A stretch of DNA of 64,000 bases from Thiosulfatihalobacter marinus (GCF_016019955.1 NZ_JAECRZ010000006.1:186001-250000), one strand, 5' to 3'; counted from the stretch's first letter, positions 33,985-43,329 are shown. Translations and numbers: made by a program. The notes: a model not told the origin generated them from the sequence alone.

Positions 33985-34802
33985 GGCTCCAGCCTCCGGA
34001 ACGCGCCGCGCGCCGCGAGAAACCCCAATAGCGGCCACAGAATCAATGACAGGGGCGCGGCCCATTTTGGCAGGGCCTGCGCCGCGCCAACCATCCCCGA
34101 AGACAGCGCCACGCCCTCGGATCCGGCAATGTTCCAGACCCGGAACGCATCCGCCGGGTTGGCGACCATCACCCATGGGAACAAAGACTGCGTGAACCAA
34201 CCCCCCGAATCCATCACCACCGCGCCCAGCAGGCCAAGATCGTACAGCACCACGAAAACCAGCCACAGCCCGGCCGACATGCCCGCCGCCGCTGTCGAGG
34301 ATTTTGCCAGCGACGACACCAGATAGCCCAGCGTCAGGAACACCCCGCCAAGCAACACGCTGGTGGCCACAAGCCGACCAAGCGCGACCAGGCTTTCCGG
34401 CCCGGCACCTCCCAAAAAGGCGGCAACAGCCCCGGCCGATCCGAACCCGACAATCATCGCAATGGTCAGCGCGGCAAGATGCGCCACGAATTTCCCGATC
34501 AAAATCTCTCCGCGACCGGCCGGATAAGTCAGCAACAGGCCCAGCGATCCGCGCTCGGCCTCTCCCGCCACGGCGTCAAAGGAAATCATCAGCGCCAGTA
34601 GCGGCGCCAGATACACCGACAGCGTGGTCATCGACGCCACCGAAACGGTCAGCATGTCCACACCCAGCGATCCGGTCGGCGCACTGCCCGCAAATGTCAG
34701 CGCCAATGCAAACAGCACCATGATCAACGTCGCCATGAACAGCCAGCGATTGCGGCGCAGAATGCGCATTTCGCACTGTGCGATAGCCAGAAAACGGATC
34801 AT
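33981..34802 (-). CDS. nosY: ABC-2 type permease NosY
   Basis: This 273-residue membrane protein has about six hydrophobic segments and is the permease of the NosDFY complex, which prepares the CuZ centre of NosZ. It starts MIRFLAIAQCEMRILRRNRW, with the amphipathic N-terminus usual for ABC-2 permeases, and contains AGEAERGSLGLLLTYP. It overlaps nosF by 4 bases. Confidence 0.93.
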   Translation of the reverse strand: MIRFLAIAQCEMRILRRNRWLFMATLIMVLFALALTFAGSAPTGSLGVDMLTVSVASMTTLSVYLAPLLALMISFDAVAGEAERGSLGLLLTYPAGRGEILIGKFVAHLAALTIAMIVGFGSAGAVAAFLGGAGPESLVALGRLVATSVLLGGVFLTLGYLVSSLAKSSTAAAGMSAGLWLVFVVLYDLGLLGAVVMDSGGWFTQSLFPWVMVANPADAFRVWNIAGSEGVALSSGMVGAAQALPKWAAPLSLILWPLLGFLAARGAFRRLEP

Positions 34803-35701
34803 TGCAGCGCCCCCTTCGCATAATGGCGATACAGGTCTTCCAGCCGCGGCGGCGTGATCTCCAGATCCGCGACAGCCTCGCCCATCGCCGCGATTTCGCG
34901 CAGCGTTGCCATCTTGTCGGCGGCCTCGATCTCGATCTCGACAGACGCGCCATTCACCCGCTGCCCGCCAGTCCGCACCGCCAAAGCCCCGGCATCCTGG
35001 CTGGCAAGTATACGTACGCGGGTCGGCAACCCGGCCTTGGCGCTCAACCCTGCCAGAGTGTCATTGGCCACCAGATGGCCCTTGCGCATGATCGCGATCC
35101 GATCGGTGCGCGCCTCAACCTCGGTCAGCGCGTGGCTGGCGATCAGAACGGCGGTGCCCTGTGCGGCCAGCTCGTCGATAATGGCATACAGATCCTGCCG
35201 CGAAATCGGATCAAGCCCGCTTGTCGGTTCGTCCAGCAATGCCAGTTTGGGCTTGCCCAACAAAACTTGTGCCAGACCCAGGCGCTGCCGCATCCCTTTT
35301 GAATAGGTGCCGATCCGGCGGTCCAGCGCATCGCCAAGACCTACCCTTTCCAGCAATCCGGCGACATCGGCCCGGACTCCTGCCAGCCGGGCAAACAGCG
35401 TCAACTGTTCGCGCCCCGTGACAGCAGGATGAAAGCTCACGGCTTCGGGCAGAAACGCGGTTGCCGCCCGCGCCCTGGCACTGCCCGGCTTGTGCGAACA
35501 GATCGTTATGTCGCCGCTCTCGGCCTTGATCAGGCCCAAAACCGCCTTGATCAGGGTCGATTTTCCGGCGCCGTTATGGCCCAAAAGCGCCACCCGCTCT
35601 CCGGCAAACAGTTCCAGGTCGATATCATGCAGCACCTGAATACTGCTGCGAAATTTGTTCAGGCCCTGAATCGTCAGGACGGGCGCGTTTCCCTTATCCA
35701 T
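34799..35701 (-). CDS. nosF: ABC transporter ATPase NosF
   Basis: NosF is the cytoplasmic ATPase of NosDFY. The Walker A site is LLGHNGAGKST near residue 43, the signature is YSKGMRQRLGLAQ, and Walker B is LALLDEPTSGLDP. The product is 300 residues from ATG 35701. A GTG one codon earlier is the alternative, and both overlap the nosD end. A C-terminal domain after residue 225 is typical for this group. Confidence 0.94.
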   Translation of the reverse strand: MDKGNAPVLTIQGLNKFRSSIQVLHDIDLELFAGERVALLGHNGAGKSTLIKAVLGLIKAESGDITICSHKPGSARARAATAFLPEAVSFHPAVTGREQLTLFARLAGVRADVAGLLERVGLGDALDRRIGTYSKGMRQRLGLAQVLLGKPKLALLDEPTSGLDPISRQDLYAIIDELAAQGTAVLIASHALTEVEARTDRIAIMRKGHLVANDTLAGLSAKAGLPTRVRILASQDAGALAVRTGGQRVNGASVEIEIEAADKMATLREIAAMGEAVADLEITPPRLEDLYRHYAKGALQ

Positions 35702-36950
35702 CACTCATCACCTTTCTGCCCGCTTCGGGCATCTGCGGCGTCATCAACGGGTTGCTGTCAATCACGCCACCGGGCCGCAGGGCCGGGAAAGCGGCCTGTG
35801 ACCAGCGTACCAGCTGGACCGCAGGAGACCCCATCAGCAACTTGGCCGCCGGTTGCGTCCAAAGCACATGATCCATGCTGTCATTCGGGCGAAACGGCTG
35901 ATCCGCGATCCCGTCGCCATCCACGTCAAAGCCTGAATTGTCGCTCCAATAATTGCCCCGGCCGTTCTCGGACCACTCATACCATTTGGTCGTCACCAGC
36001 TTGACCTGCGTTCGGTTGGCGACAAAGGAATTTCTGACGATCCGGTTCTTGTCGGACCCGGTAAAGTGAATGCCGATATCGCAGCTTTCAAACCAGTTCC
36101 CCGAAAAGTCGTTCTTGTGGGAATTATACAGGAACGCGCATTTCTGCTGAGCGCCGCGCACATAATTGTCGCGGATTTCGCTGCTGTTCGTGTAGTTGAA
36201 CGCAATGCCGTGTTCCCTGTCATTCATCGACGCGTTTCCGATGACGCGCACACCTGTGGTAAACATGATCGCGTACCCCAGATCATTGCCTTCCGACACG
36301 TTTCCGCTAACTTCGCTGCCGTCTGCATACATGAAATGCACCGCAAAACGCAGATCTCGAAGCTTGTTGTTACGTAAAACATTGTCACGGCTGGAATTGA
36401 CAAAGATACCATCCCGGCCCCAGCGAATATCGTTGTTTTCCACTATGGCGCCGGGCGCGTTCCAGATGTAAACGCCATTGCCCCGATCATTCATGCGCTG
36501 GTCCAGCCGTCCTTCGATGACGTTGTCGCTGGCGATTGCGTTTTTCGCGCCGTGAATATCTATGCCGTAAAGGTTGCCTTTCACCACATTGCCGCGCGCA
36601 ATCGCGCGATCCGCGGTCTCGGTCAGCTTGATGCCGCTGTCGATCTCTTCATGATCCGAGCCCGACCCGATCACCGTCACTCCGGTTACAACCGCGTCTT
36701 TTGCGGTCACGGTTATCACCGTTCCGCTGCCCTGCCCGTCAATCGTGGCCTGACCTTGCCCGTCCAGCGTGATCGGCCGGTCAACCACCACGTTTTCAGT
36801 ATACGTGCCAGGACCAAGCCGAAGAACGTCGCCGTCCGCCGCCTTGGCCATTGTCTCGGAAATGGCCCCTGCCCGCACCGGCACGTCCCATTCCGCCGCA
36901 CCAAGGGGGGCGGCGATCAGGATTACAAGTACAGGCAGGAACCGTTTCAT
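35694..36950 (-). CDS. nosD: Periplasmic copper-processing protein NosD
   Basis: NosD is a right-handed beta-helix protein that works with NosF and NosY on CuZ assembly. The precursor is 418 residues with a signal peptide (MKRFLPVLVILIAAPLGAA). Short parallel-helix repeats are visible, such as AIARGNVVKGNLYGIDIHG, VENNDIRWGRDGIFV and VRNSFVANRTQVKLV. The ATG is preceded by GAGATG and lies 5 bases after the nosZ stop. Confidence 0.94.
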   Translation of the reverse strand: MKRFLPVLVILIAAPLGAAEWDVPVRAGAISETMAKAADGDVLRLGPGTYTENVVVDRPITLDGQGQATIDGQGSGTVITVTAKDAVVTGVTVIGSGSDHEEIDSGIKLTETADRAIARGNVVKGNLYGIDIHGAKNAIASDNVIEGRLDQRMNDRGNGVYIWNAPGAIVENNDIRWGRDGIFVNSSRDNVLRNNKLRDLRFAVHFMYADGSEVSGNVSEGNDLGYAIMFTTGVRVIGNASMNDREHGIAFNYTNSSEIRDNYVRGAQQKCAFLYNSHKNDFSGNWFESCDIGIHFTGSDKNRIVRNSFVANRTQVKLVTTKWYEWSENGRGNYWSDNSGFDVDGDGIADQPFRPNDSMDHVLWTQPAAKLLMGSPAVQLVRWSQAAFPALRPGGVIDSNPLMTPQMPEAGRKVMSDG

Positions 36951-36955
36951 TGCGT

Positions 36956-38866
36956 TTACATCTCGCGAGGCTCGACCAGCATCCGGCCGCGCATTTCCAT
37001 GTGAAGCGCGTGGCAGAACCACTGGCAATAGAACCAGTGAACACCAGGACGCTCGGCGATAAAGGTCACAGACGATGTTGCCTGCGGCCCGATCTCCATG
37101 GCAATGCCAAAGTTCGCCATACAGAAGCCGTGGGTCAGGTCATCGATGTCATCCAGATTGGTCACAAAGACAGTAACCTCGTCACCCTGCTTGACGGTGA
37201 ACTTCTCCAGGCTGAAGTTCGGCGCCTGGCTCGACATATAGACGCGAACCTTGTTGCCGTCACGAATGATCGTGTCCTGATAGTCGTCCAGATCCACACC
37301 GTCGGCTTCGGCCTGGGCGCGGGCATCGTCCCACATCGGGTCATTGCGCTGCCAGGTTTCGGCCGGGCTTACCTTGGAACGGTGAACGATGATCGAATCG
37401 TGCGGCTCGGCAAAGGTCGGACCATCGTGGACCACCTTCATCTTGTCGCCCGAAATATCGATCAGCTGTTCGTTCTCCGGCTTGAGCGGACCCACGTTCA
37501 GGAAGCGGTCTTTCGAGAACTTGTTCATCGAAACCAGCCACTTGCCGTCTGCGTCAAGGGTTTCACCCATCGAGGTCGAGTTGTGGCCCGGCTGATACTG
37601 CACGTCCACCTTGTCAAGGATCGGATCAACATCCTTGCCGGCATAGGCGTCGATCGCCTTCTGGATGTCCCACTTCACCACCTGGCTGTCCAGGAACAGC
37701 GTGGTATAGGCGTTGCCCTTGTTGTCGAACGCGGTGTGAAGCGGACCAAGGCCCAGCTGCGGCTCTGCAACAACGGCGGACCGGGGATCGGCGTTTTCCG
37801 AGAACAGCGCGTCAACCTTGTCCACATCGATCACGGAAACGGTCGGCGACAGCTTGCCGTTGATCATGATGTGTTTCTTGTCCGGCGCGGCGTTCACGCC
37901 ATGCGGCGAGTTCGGGATCGGGATATAGCGGGTCAGGTTGCCCTTGGCCCCTTTGCGCCCGTCCACGATCTTGGCGCCGTTCAGCTCCTGGTATTCGCCG
38001 GCTTCGATGGCCGCTTCGATCGCCTTGATGTTGAACACCACCACGTGGTCCATCTCGCTCGCGGTCATCTCGGCCAGGTTCATGCCCATTTCCGAGTTGT
38101 AGGAGGACGAGAACGCGTATTTGCCCAGATAGTCACAATCGGTGTTGTCCAGGTTCCCGGACACAGTCACCTGCCATGCAACCTCCATCGTGTCACCGTC
38201 AATGGCGGTGAACACGTTCACGTACTTGTCGGGCTCATCCAGGATCTTGCCGTCGTTGATCAGCGGCGCTTCGTGCTCGCCATTGGCAAAAACATAACCT
38301 GTGCGCGGGAATTTCTGCGGACGCAGGCCGTGAATGTCCTTGGCGTTCGGGATCTCGATGATCTTGTCGCACTTCATCACGTCGCAACGCACGCGCGCCA
38401 CACGGGTGTTGGCCTTGTCGTTCATGAACAGATAGCGGCCGTCATAGGTGCCTTCCGTAAACGACATATGCGGGTGGTGCAGGTCGCCGTTTTCGTAGGT
38501 GACTTTACCATTCGCGGCCAGAAACTCCTTGGTTTCGGGCAGCAGGCCTTCGGTCAGAATCTTCAGCGATTCATTGGTCTGGCCCCAGCCGGTGGCCGAG
38601 CAGCGGTTGAACACCGGCACGCGCATCAGTTCGCGCATGGACGGCACGCCCAGAATGCGAAGCTCGCCCGTCTGGCCCGAGGACCAGAAGCCGTAATACT
38701 CATCCAGCTCGCCTGGTTCGAGAGCATACTTGCCGGCCGCTTTCGCCGGGGTTGCTGTCAACATCGAGCCGCCCACGCCCGCGGTGGCCAGAACGGCCCC
38801 CGTGGCGGTCGCGCCAAGCATTCCCCGACGGGTCATGCTCAGGCCTTTTTTTACCTCTTCAGTCAT
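36956..38866 (-). CDS. nosZ: Nitrous oxide reductase NosZ (clade I, Tat-exported)
   Basis: NosZ reduces N2O to N2 in the periplasm. The 636-residue precursor has a twin-arginine signal (TRRGMLG at 12-18), typical of clade I. The seven-bladed propeller carries CuZ histidines, including DLHHPH. The C-terminal cupredoxin domain has the CuA motif with C614, C618, H622 and M625 ([12 protein letters not shown]). A strong AAGGAGG site precedes the ATG. It lies between nosR and nosD. Confidence 0.98.
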   Translation of the reverse strand: MTEEVKKGLSMTRRGMLGATATGAVLATAGVGGSMLTATPAKAAGKYALEPGELDEYYGFWSSGQTGELRILGVPSMRELMRVPVFNRCSATGWGQTNESLKILTEGLLPETKEFLAANGKVTYENGDLHHPHMSFTEGTYDGRYLFMNDKANTRVARVRCDVMKCDKIIEIPNAKDIHGLRPQKFPRTGYVFANGEHEAPLINDGKILDEPDKYVNVFTAIDGDTMEVAWQVTVSGNLDNTDCDYLGKYAFSSSYNSEMGMNLAEMTASEMDHVVVFNIKAIEAAIEAGEYQELNGAKIVDGRKGAKGNLTRYIPIPNSPHGVNAAPDKKHIMINGKLSPTVSVIDVDKVDALFSENADPRSAVVAEPQLGLGPLHTAFDNKGNAYTTLFLDSQVVKWDIQKAIDAYAGKDVDPILDKVDVQYQPGHNSTSMGETLDADGKWLVSMNKFSKDRFLNVGPLKPENEQLIDISGDKMKVVHDGPTFAEPHDSIIVHRSKVSPAETWQRNDPMWDDARAQAEADGVDLDDYQDTIIRDGNKVRVYMSSQAPNFSLEKFTVKQGDEVTVFVTNLDDIDDLTHGFCMANFGIAMEIGPQATSSVTFIAERPGVHWFYCQWFCHALHMEMRGRMLVEPREM

Positions 38867-38878
38867 GGTTTTCCTCCT

Positions 38879-41059
38879 TCAAGAAGCGGTGGGTTTTGCG
38901 TTAGGGTGGTTGGCCGGCGGAGCCTTTGTAGGGATCTTGATCTCCGCCGAGCCGGTCTTCTCGCGCCGTTTCAGCTGGCGGATAACGACCGGGCATTTCT
39001 CGTTGGACTGGTACAGGACCTGGCAATGCAGGCAGTCCACGCATTCATTCGGATTGATTTCCCCGGTGGGGTGGATCGCCTGAACCGGACATTCGTTGGC
39101 ACAGGTCTGACAGGGGCTGCCGCACTCCTTGTACCGGCGCAGCCAGTCAAACATCCGTATCCGCGCCGGAATCGCCAGCGCCCCGCCCAGCGGGCACAGA
39201 TAGCGGCAATAAAACCGTTCGATGAACAGCCCCGCCAGCAAAAGCAGCAAGGCATAAACGACAAACGGCCAGTCCCGCACAAATTTCAGGATGATCGCCG
39301 TCTTGAACGGCTCAACCTCGGCATATTGCTCGGCCAGCGGGATCGACACCATCGACAAGCCAAACAACCCCAGGAAAATCATGTATTTCAGCGGCCACAG
39401 ACGCTCATGCAATCCCCATGGCAGCGTCCATTGCGGCACCCGAAATGCGCGCGCAATCTTGTTCAGCAATTCCTGAAGCGCGCCGAACGGGCACAGCCAG
39501 CCGCAATAAGCGCCCCGTCCCCAGAACAAAAGCGCCGCGGCAATCGCGAACCACTGGATAAATACCAGCGGGTCCATCAGGAACGCGTCCCAAGTAAAGC
39601 CCGACCGCAGCGATCCGGCCAGCGCCATCAGGTTGACAACACTCAGTTGCGCGTTGGCGTACCAGCCAAGGAACACAAGCGTGACGGTCAGGTATCCGAT
39701 GCGGAACCAATAGAACACGCGGGCATTCGCCGTCGCCTGAAACTGGAAAAAGAAAACACCGGTCAGCACCAAAAGCATCAGGCCCAGAACGCCGATCTCG
39801 ACGGTTTTATCCTTCCAGATCCGTTTCCAAAGGGCCGATTTGGCCGCCGCCTCGGCACTGGCATCTTCCACCACCTTCGGTGCCTTCGCGGGCTTCAGAT
39901 AGTGCTCGGGCAGCTTGTAGCCCAAATCATACGTAATGAAGGTCTTTTCGATTGCCCCAACCGCGCGCTGCACCAAAAGCTGCAACCGGAACGGCTGGGC
40001 CGGATCAAACTCGCTGTCCGCCGGAATCTTGAAAATATCCAGCTCGGTAAAACTTGGTGCGCCTGTTGCCGCCACCTCGCCCAGCCGGCGCTGCTGCTTG
40101 TCAAAGAACCGGACCGAGTTGTCGCCCTGAATCAGCTGAATACGGTCAAAAATGCCACCACGCACATAGCCTGACCCCTTGTAGCTGTAGGCCCCGCGCC
40201 CGAGCACCAGAATTGCATTCTCGCCCTCCTCGAGCCAGCGCGTCAGGTTCTGGTATTCCGCCTCGCCCAACAGGCTGAGACCAATCGCCGGCACGCTGAC
40301 CAAAGCCATTTGCATGTCAATGAAAGTGTCGCCGGGATCACCCGCTTCCGGCCGCGCTATGGCCCGCGCGTCGCCGGTTTCTGCGAAGGCCCGATTCACC
40401 TGCCCCACATCAACCGACATGCGCCGGACAGAACCGTCACCCGACAGGGTGTCCCAATCTTCAACCGTGGTCTTGGTCAGATCCAGTTCGCGCTTCGGGC
40501 CCAACTCGACCGGGGACAATCCGCCCAATCCCAACGCCCGCGCCACTTTGATGCCACCGCGCACAAGGCTGTCATCGATCACCATGATCGTCACCGTCGC
40601 GCCCGAAATGATGTCAAGATCGTGCCCTTCGCCGCCGGTTGCAGCCTCTCGCTTGAGGTCCAGCCCGGCATAGCTTTCGGTCAGCTTGACCATCTTGCTG
40701 TTGGGAATCCCTATCAGCACAATCGGTTCGCTATGTTTTACCAGCTTCACGCCGGTCAACACGGCATCGGCATCCATTGCCGCCACCACGTAAATCGGCT
40801 TGCCGGAATATCCGGTCGTCCCGACAAAGTCGGATGTCAGAAAAGCCCAGGCAACCGTTTCGCCATTCTTCAATACAGGCGCAACCTTGACATCGTCGCG
40901 CACCGGACCAAACGCATCGGCGCCGGGCGCAAGTTCGCTTGGCTCGATTTCCTGAAGAAAACTGTCCAGACTGTCGGCACGTACCTCGGCGGCAACGATC
41001 GCACTCAGGATCAGGATAACAGCACTCAACCAGGAAAAAATGTAGCGGCTCGCCTTCAC
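38879..41059 (-). CDS. nosR: Nos expression and electron-transfer flavo-iron-sulfur protein NosR
   Basis: NosR is a polytopic membrane protein needed for nosZ expression and for N2O respiration. The precursor is 726 residues with a signal peptide (cleavage near residue 28) and a periplasmic FMN-binding domain (SGAT at 152-155, the flavinylation site). About six membrane helices follow, with two CX3CP motifs (YCGWLCP, YCRYLCP). Two C-terminal [4Fe-4S] ferredoxin clusters are present (CQTCANECP, CVDCLHC). The start is GTG with GAGGA 9 bases upstream. It overlaps the preceding small gene by 4 bases (GTGA). Confidence 0.96.
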   Translation of the reverse strand: MKASRYIFSWLSAVILILSAIVAAEVRADSLDSFLQEIEPSELAPGADAFGPVRDDVKVAPVLKNGETVAWAFLTSDFVGTTGYSGKPIYVVAAMDADAVLTGVKLVKHSEPIVLIGIPNSKMVKLTESYAGLDLKREAATGGEGHDLDIISGATVTIMVIDDSLVRGGIKVARALGLGGLSPVELGPKRELDLTKTTVEDWDTLSGDGSVRRMSVDVGQVNRAFAETGDARAIARPEAGDPGDTFIDMQMALVSVPAIGLSLLGEAEYQNLTRWLEEGENAILVLGRGAYSYKGSGYVRGGIFDRIQLIQGDNSVRFFDKQQRRLGEVAATGAPSFTELDIFKIPADSEFDPAQPFRLQLLVQRAVGAIEKTFITYDLGYKLPEHYLKPAKAPKVVEDASAEAAAKSALWKRIWKDKTVEIGVLGLMLLVLTGVFFFQFQATANARVFYWFRIGYLTVTLVFLGWYANAQLSVVNLMALAGSLRSGFTWDAFLMDPLVFIQWFAIAAALLFWGRGAYCGWLCPFGALQELLNKIARAFRVPQWTLPWGLHERLWPLKYMIFLGLFGLSMVSIPLAEQYAEVEPFKTAIILKFVRDWPFVVYALLLLLAGLFIERFYCRYLCPLGGALAIPARIRMFDWLRRYKECGSPCQTCANECPVQAIHPTGEINPNECVDCLHCQVLYQSNEKCPVVIRQLKRREKTGSAEIKIPTKAPPANHPNAKPTAS

Positions 41060-41535
41060 AGCGCAATTCCTCTGTCGGCAATGTGCGCGCGGATCGGGGC
41101 GCGCGTCTGGAACACGGCCAGTTTGGTCAACTCGCCGGAACCCGGGCCCGACGAGGGCTGATGCACCGCTGGCTTTGGCATCCGGCGACCTGCACCCACA
41201 ACAAGGACGCAGAATGTGGGCGCAGGGCCGGACACTGTCGCAGCCACTGGCTGGGCTGCGGCTATCGCCACCGCGCATGGTGCGCGGTCGCGGAATTCTC
41301 CTTTTGTCGGATCGGCCGATTTCGGCCTCTCCTTATCGTCCGCGCCGCTCCAGGCCGCGCCTTCGGCACGTTTCGAATCGCCCCGGATCGCGCCTGTGGC
41401 CGGCACGACTTTGGCTGCCATGGGCACCGTTGACCGCGCCTTCCAGGCGACCGACGCCACAACCGGAAAGGCGGTTTGCGCCAAGCCGGAGTTGCACCGG
41501 ATCTGGCGAAAGTCACTTGCCGGGCGGCGATACAT
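41056..41535 (-). CDS. nosC: NosC-position protein, translationally coupled to nosR
   Basis: The 159-residue product starts MYRRPASDFRQIRCNSG, is rich in Ala, Pro and Arg, and lacks recognisable domains, heme motifs or a clear signal peptide. Support comes from context. A good AGAGG site lies 5 bases before the ATG. The NNR box at 41593 predicts transcription from about 41558, 23 bases before this ATG. Its stop overlaps the nosR GTG (GTGA). Paracoccus nos clusters have nosC in this place (nosCRZDFYLX). However, the CXXCXXC motif I recall for NosC is absent, so orthology is uncertain. Confidence 0.55.
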   Translation of the reverse strand: MYRRPASDFRQIRCNSGLAQTAFPVVASVAWKARSTVPMAAKVVPATGAIRGDSKRAEGAAWSGADDKERPKSADPTKGEFRDRAPCAVAIAAAQPVAATVSGPAPTFCVLVVGAGRRMPKPAVHQPSSGPGSGELTKLAVFQTRAPIRAHIADRGIAL

Positions 41536-41592
41536 CTGGACCTCTTCCGATTCAGGTTGGCCCTTGTCTAGAATCGCTCGGCTGCGCGTGAC

Positions 41593-41606
41593 TTGACTTT
41601 CGTTAA
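41593..41606. promoter_or_regulatory. NNR box upstream of the nos operon
   Basis: TTGACTTTCGTTAA is the reverse complement of the nirS box at 20889-20902. Its centre lies 41.5 bases before a predicted start near 41558, which suits the gene at 41056-41535 and not nosR itself, 534 bases away. Confidence 0.72.
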
Positions 41607-41638
41607 TTGCCCCGGCCATTTTTCGCACCCACGCGAAA

Positions 41639-41666
41639 CCGACGTAATACCGACGTAATGCCGACG
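41639..41666. repeat. 11-bp tandem repeat upstream of the nos promoter
   Basis: CCGACGTAATA, CCGACGTAATG and a partial CCGACG follow each other directly. They lie 33 bases upstream of the NNR box. The rest of 41607-41716 shows nothing else. Confidence 0.5.
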
Positions 41667-41716
41667 CGGGTTTTTACCGTTGCATCAAATGGTTAATAGA
41701 GAAATCCGAACAGCGT

Positions 41717-42295
41717 TCAGCGACGGCGCAAATAGACGTAATACGCCCCGCTGCCACCGTGGCGGACATGCGCCTCGGCGACCTGCAAAACGGCGGATCG
41801 CAGCGGTGGCAATGACAGCCATTGAGGAACCTGGTGTTTCAGAACGCCACGTCGCGTTGGGATCGGACCGTCATCCGAGCGGGTCTTGCCCTTGCCGGTT
41901 ATGACCAGAACCAGCCGTTTCCCTTCGGCCTGCGCGCGCAGGATGAAGCCGGTCAAAGCGGGGTGTGCCTGATCCGTTGTCATCCCGTGCAGATCGATCC
42001 GGCCTTCGGGTAAAACCTTGCCCCGCTTCATTTTTCCGAACTTCTTACGGTCCATCTGAACGGGTTGCCTGGCCATTCTGTCTGATATGCCCGGCATCAG
42101 ATCATGGCCTGGCATCCGCACCGCCGACCGCGCGCCTATCTGGAAATCAGGCCGGTGAGGGTGGGGCGCCTTGGTGGGCTTGGGTTTGGGGTGCGGCAGC
42201 TCGTGTCGCGTGCGTTCCGGATGCAATCGCTGGGTCGCATCCGCCACCTTGCGCCACAACGCAACCTCGTCCTGTGTCAGCTTGCGGCGACTCAC
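41717..42295 (-). CDS. Smr domain protein
   Basis: The 192-residue protein has a C-terminal Smr domain, with the motifs RIDLHGMTTDQA and later VITGKGK ... LPPLRSAVLQVAEAHVRHGGSGAYYVYLRR. The N-terminal half is basic and disordered-looking. Smr domains bind or nick nucleic acids; this family is commonly annotated as DNA mismatch repair or MutS-like, but its role is not established. The start is GTG overlapping the mltA stop (GTGA), with GGAG 8 bases upstream. Confidence 0.9.
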   Translation of the reverse strand: MSRRKLTQDEVALWRKVADATQRLHPERTRHELPHPKPKPTKAPHPHRPDFQIGARSAVRMPGHDLMPGISDRMARQPVQMDRKKFGKMKRGKVLPEGRIDLHGMTTDQAHPALTGFILRAQAEGKRLVLVITGKGKTRSDDGPIPTRRGVLKHQVPQWLSLPPLRSAVLQVAEAHVRHGGSGAYYVYLRRR

Positions 42296-43329
42296 ATCAC
42301 CGACTCCGGTAACATCGCATAGGCCCGCTGGATCGGCAGCAAAACAATCATCCGCCCCCCGTCCTTCAACTTCCCAGCCGCCCGCCCAGCCTCATCTCCG
42401 GTACCAAAAAAGATATCCGCCCGCTGCGCCCCCTTGATGGCCGAGCCGGTATCCTGAGCAATCATCAATCGTCGTAGCGGGGTCTCGCCATCCTTTTCGA
42501 TCCAGACGGGAGCACCAAGCGGTACAAAGCCTGGGTCAACCGCTACGGTCCGCATCGCGGTAATCGAACGGTTCATTGCTCCCAAAGGTCCGCTTTCTGG
42601 CGCGACACCGCTGATAGTCCGGAAAAACACATAGCTGCCATTGTGGCGCAGCAGCTCAACGCCGTCTTCCGGGTTTCGCCGCACCCAATTCTTGATAACC
42701 TGTGCGCTAACCTGGTGCGCGCCGTATATACCGCGCCGAACAAGCTCGACACCGATAGAGCGGTACGGGCGTCCATTTGCGCCACCATACCCCAAACGGA
42801 TGTACGAGCCATCAGGCAGACGAATTCGTCCAGATCCCTGAATTTGCAGGAAAAACAGCTCGACCGGATCATCGACCCACGCAATTTCCAGCCCGCGCCC
42901 CTCCATGATCCCCGTTGTCTCAATCTCGCGTCGGGTCAACCAGGTTGTAACTTTGCGCGCTTCTGGCGGCATTTTGTACAGCGGGAAGCGGAATCGCGCA
43001 TCCGGAACCAAGGACCCGTCCAGTTCCGGCTCAAAATATCCGGTAAACAGCCCGGCGGTACCGTCTTGTATCAACACCGGGCGAAACAGAAGCTCGAAAA
43101 AGGCGCGGGCGTCAGGGATGCCGCTGGCGGCGGCACACAGGGACTGCCAATCCGGCCCGTCCAGATCCGAGCACGTATTCAGAAATACCTGCCTTGCGGC
43201 CTCGTGGTCATCTTGTTCCCACCCCTCCAGATCCTGGAACGAAAGAATTCTAAGGTTCGTTTCGGACAAGGCGCTGCTCCCGGCCACAAGGAAAGCGGCC
43301 GTCAGCACCGTCCGAAACGCGCGAATCAT
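42292..43329 (-). CDS. mltA: Membrane-bound lytic murein transglycosylase A
   Basis: MltA cleaves peptidoglycan glycan strands with formation of 1,6-anhydro ends. The precursor is 345 residues with an N-terminal signal (about 1-20, SSALS) and no lipobox cysteine. It has the MltA core (GLFTGYFEPELDGS, FFLQIQGSGRIRLPDGSYIRLGYGG) and the C-terminal 3D domain with the catalytic Asp region AQDTGSAIKGAQRADIF. It overlaps the upstream Tim44-like gene by 4 bases. Confidence 0.95.
   Translation of the reverse strand: MIRAFRTVLTAAFLVAGSSALSETNLRILSFQDLEGWEQDDHEAARQVFLNTCSDLDGPDWQSLCAAASGIPDARAFFELLFRPVLIQDGTAGLFTGYFEPELDGSLVPDARFRFPLYKMPPEARKVTTWLTRREIETTGIMEGRGLEIAWVDDPVELFFLQIQGSGRIRLPDGSYIRLGYGGANGRPYRSIGVELVRRGIYGAHQVSAQVIKNWVRRNPEDGVELLRHNGSYVFFRTISGVAPESGPLGAMNRSITAMRTVAVDPGFVPLGAPVWIEKDGETPLRRLMIAQDTGSAIKGAQRADIFFGTGDEAGRAAGKLKDGGRMIVLLPIQRAYAMLPESVM

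Noticed and set aside
36851-40174. Very long open frame on the plus strand across nosD, nosZ and nosR
   Set aside because: It is antisense to three well-supported nos genes with intact catalytic motifs. Such long frames arise from high GC and codon bias.
41056-41628. Longer version of the gene before nosR starting at 41628
   Set aside because: The extension would place the NNR box inside the coding sequence and the start upstream of the predicted promoter. The ATG at 41535 has a better ribosome binding site.
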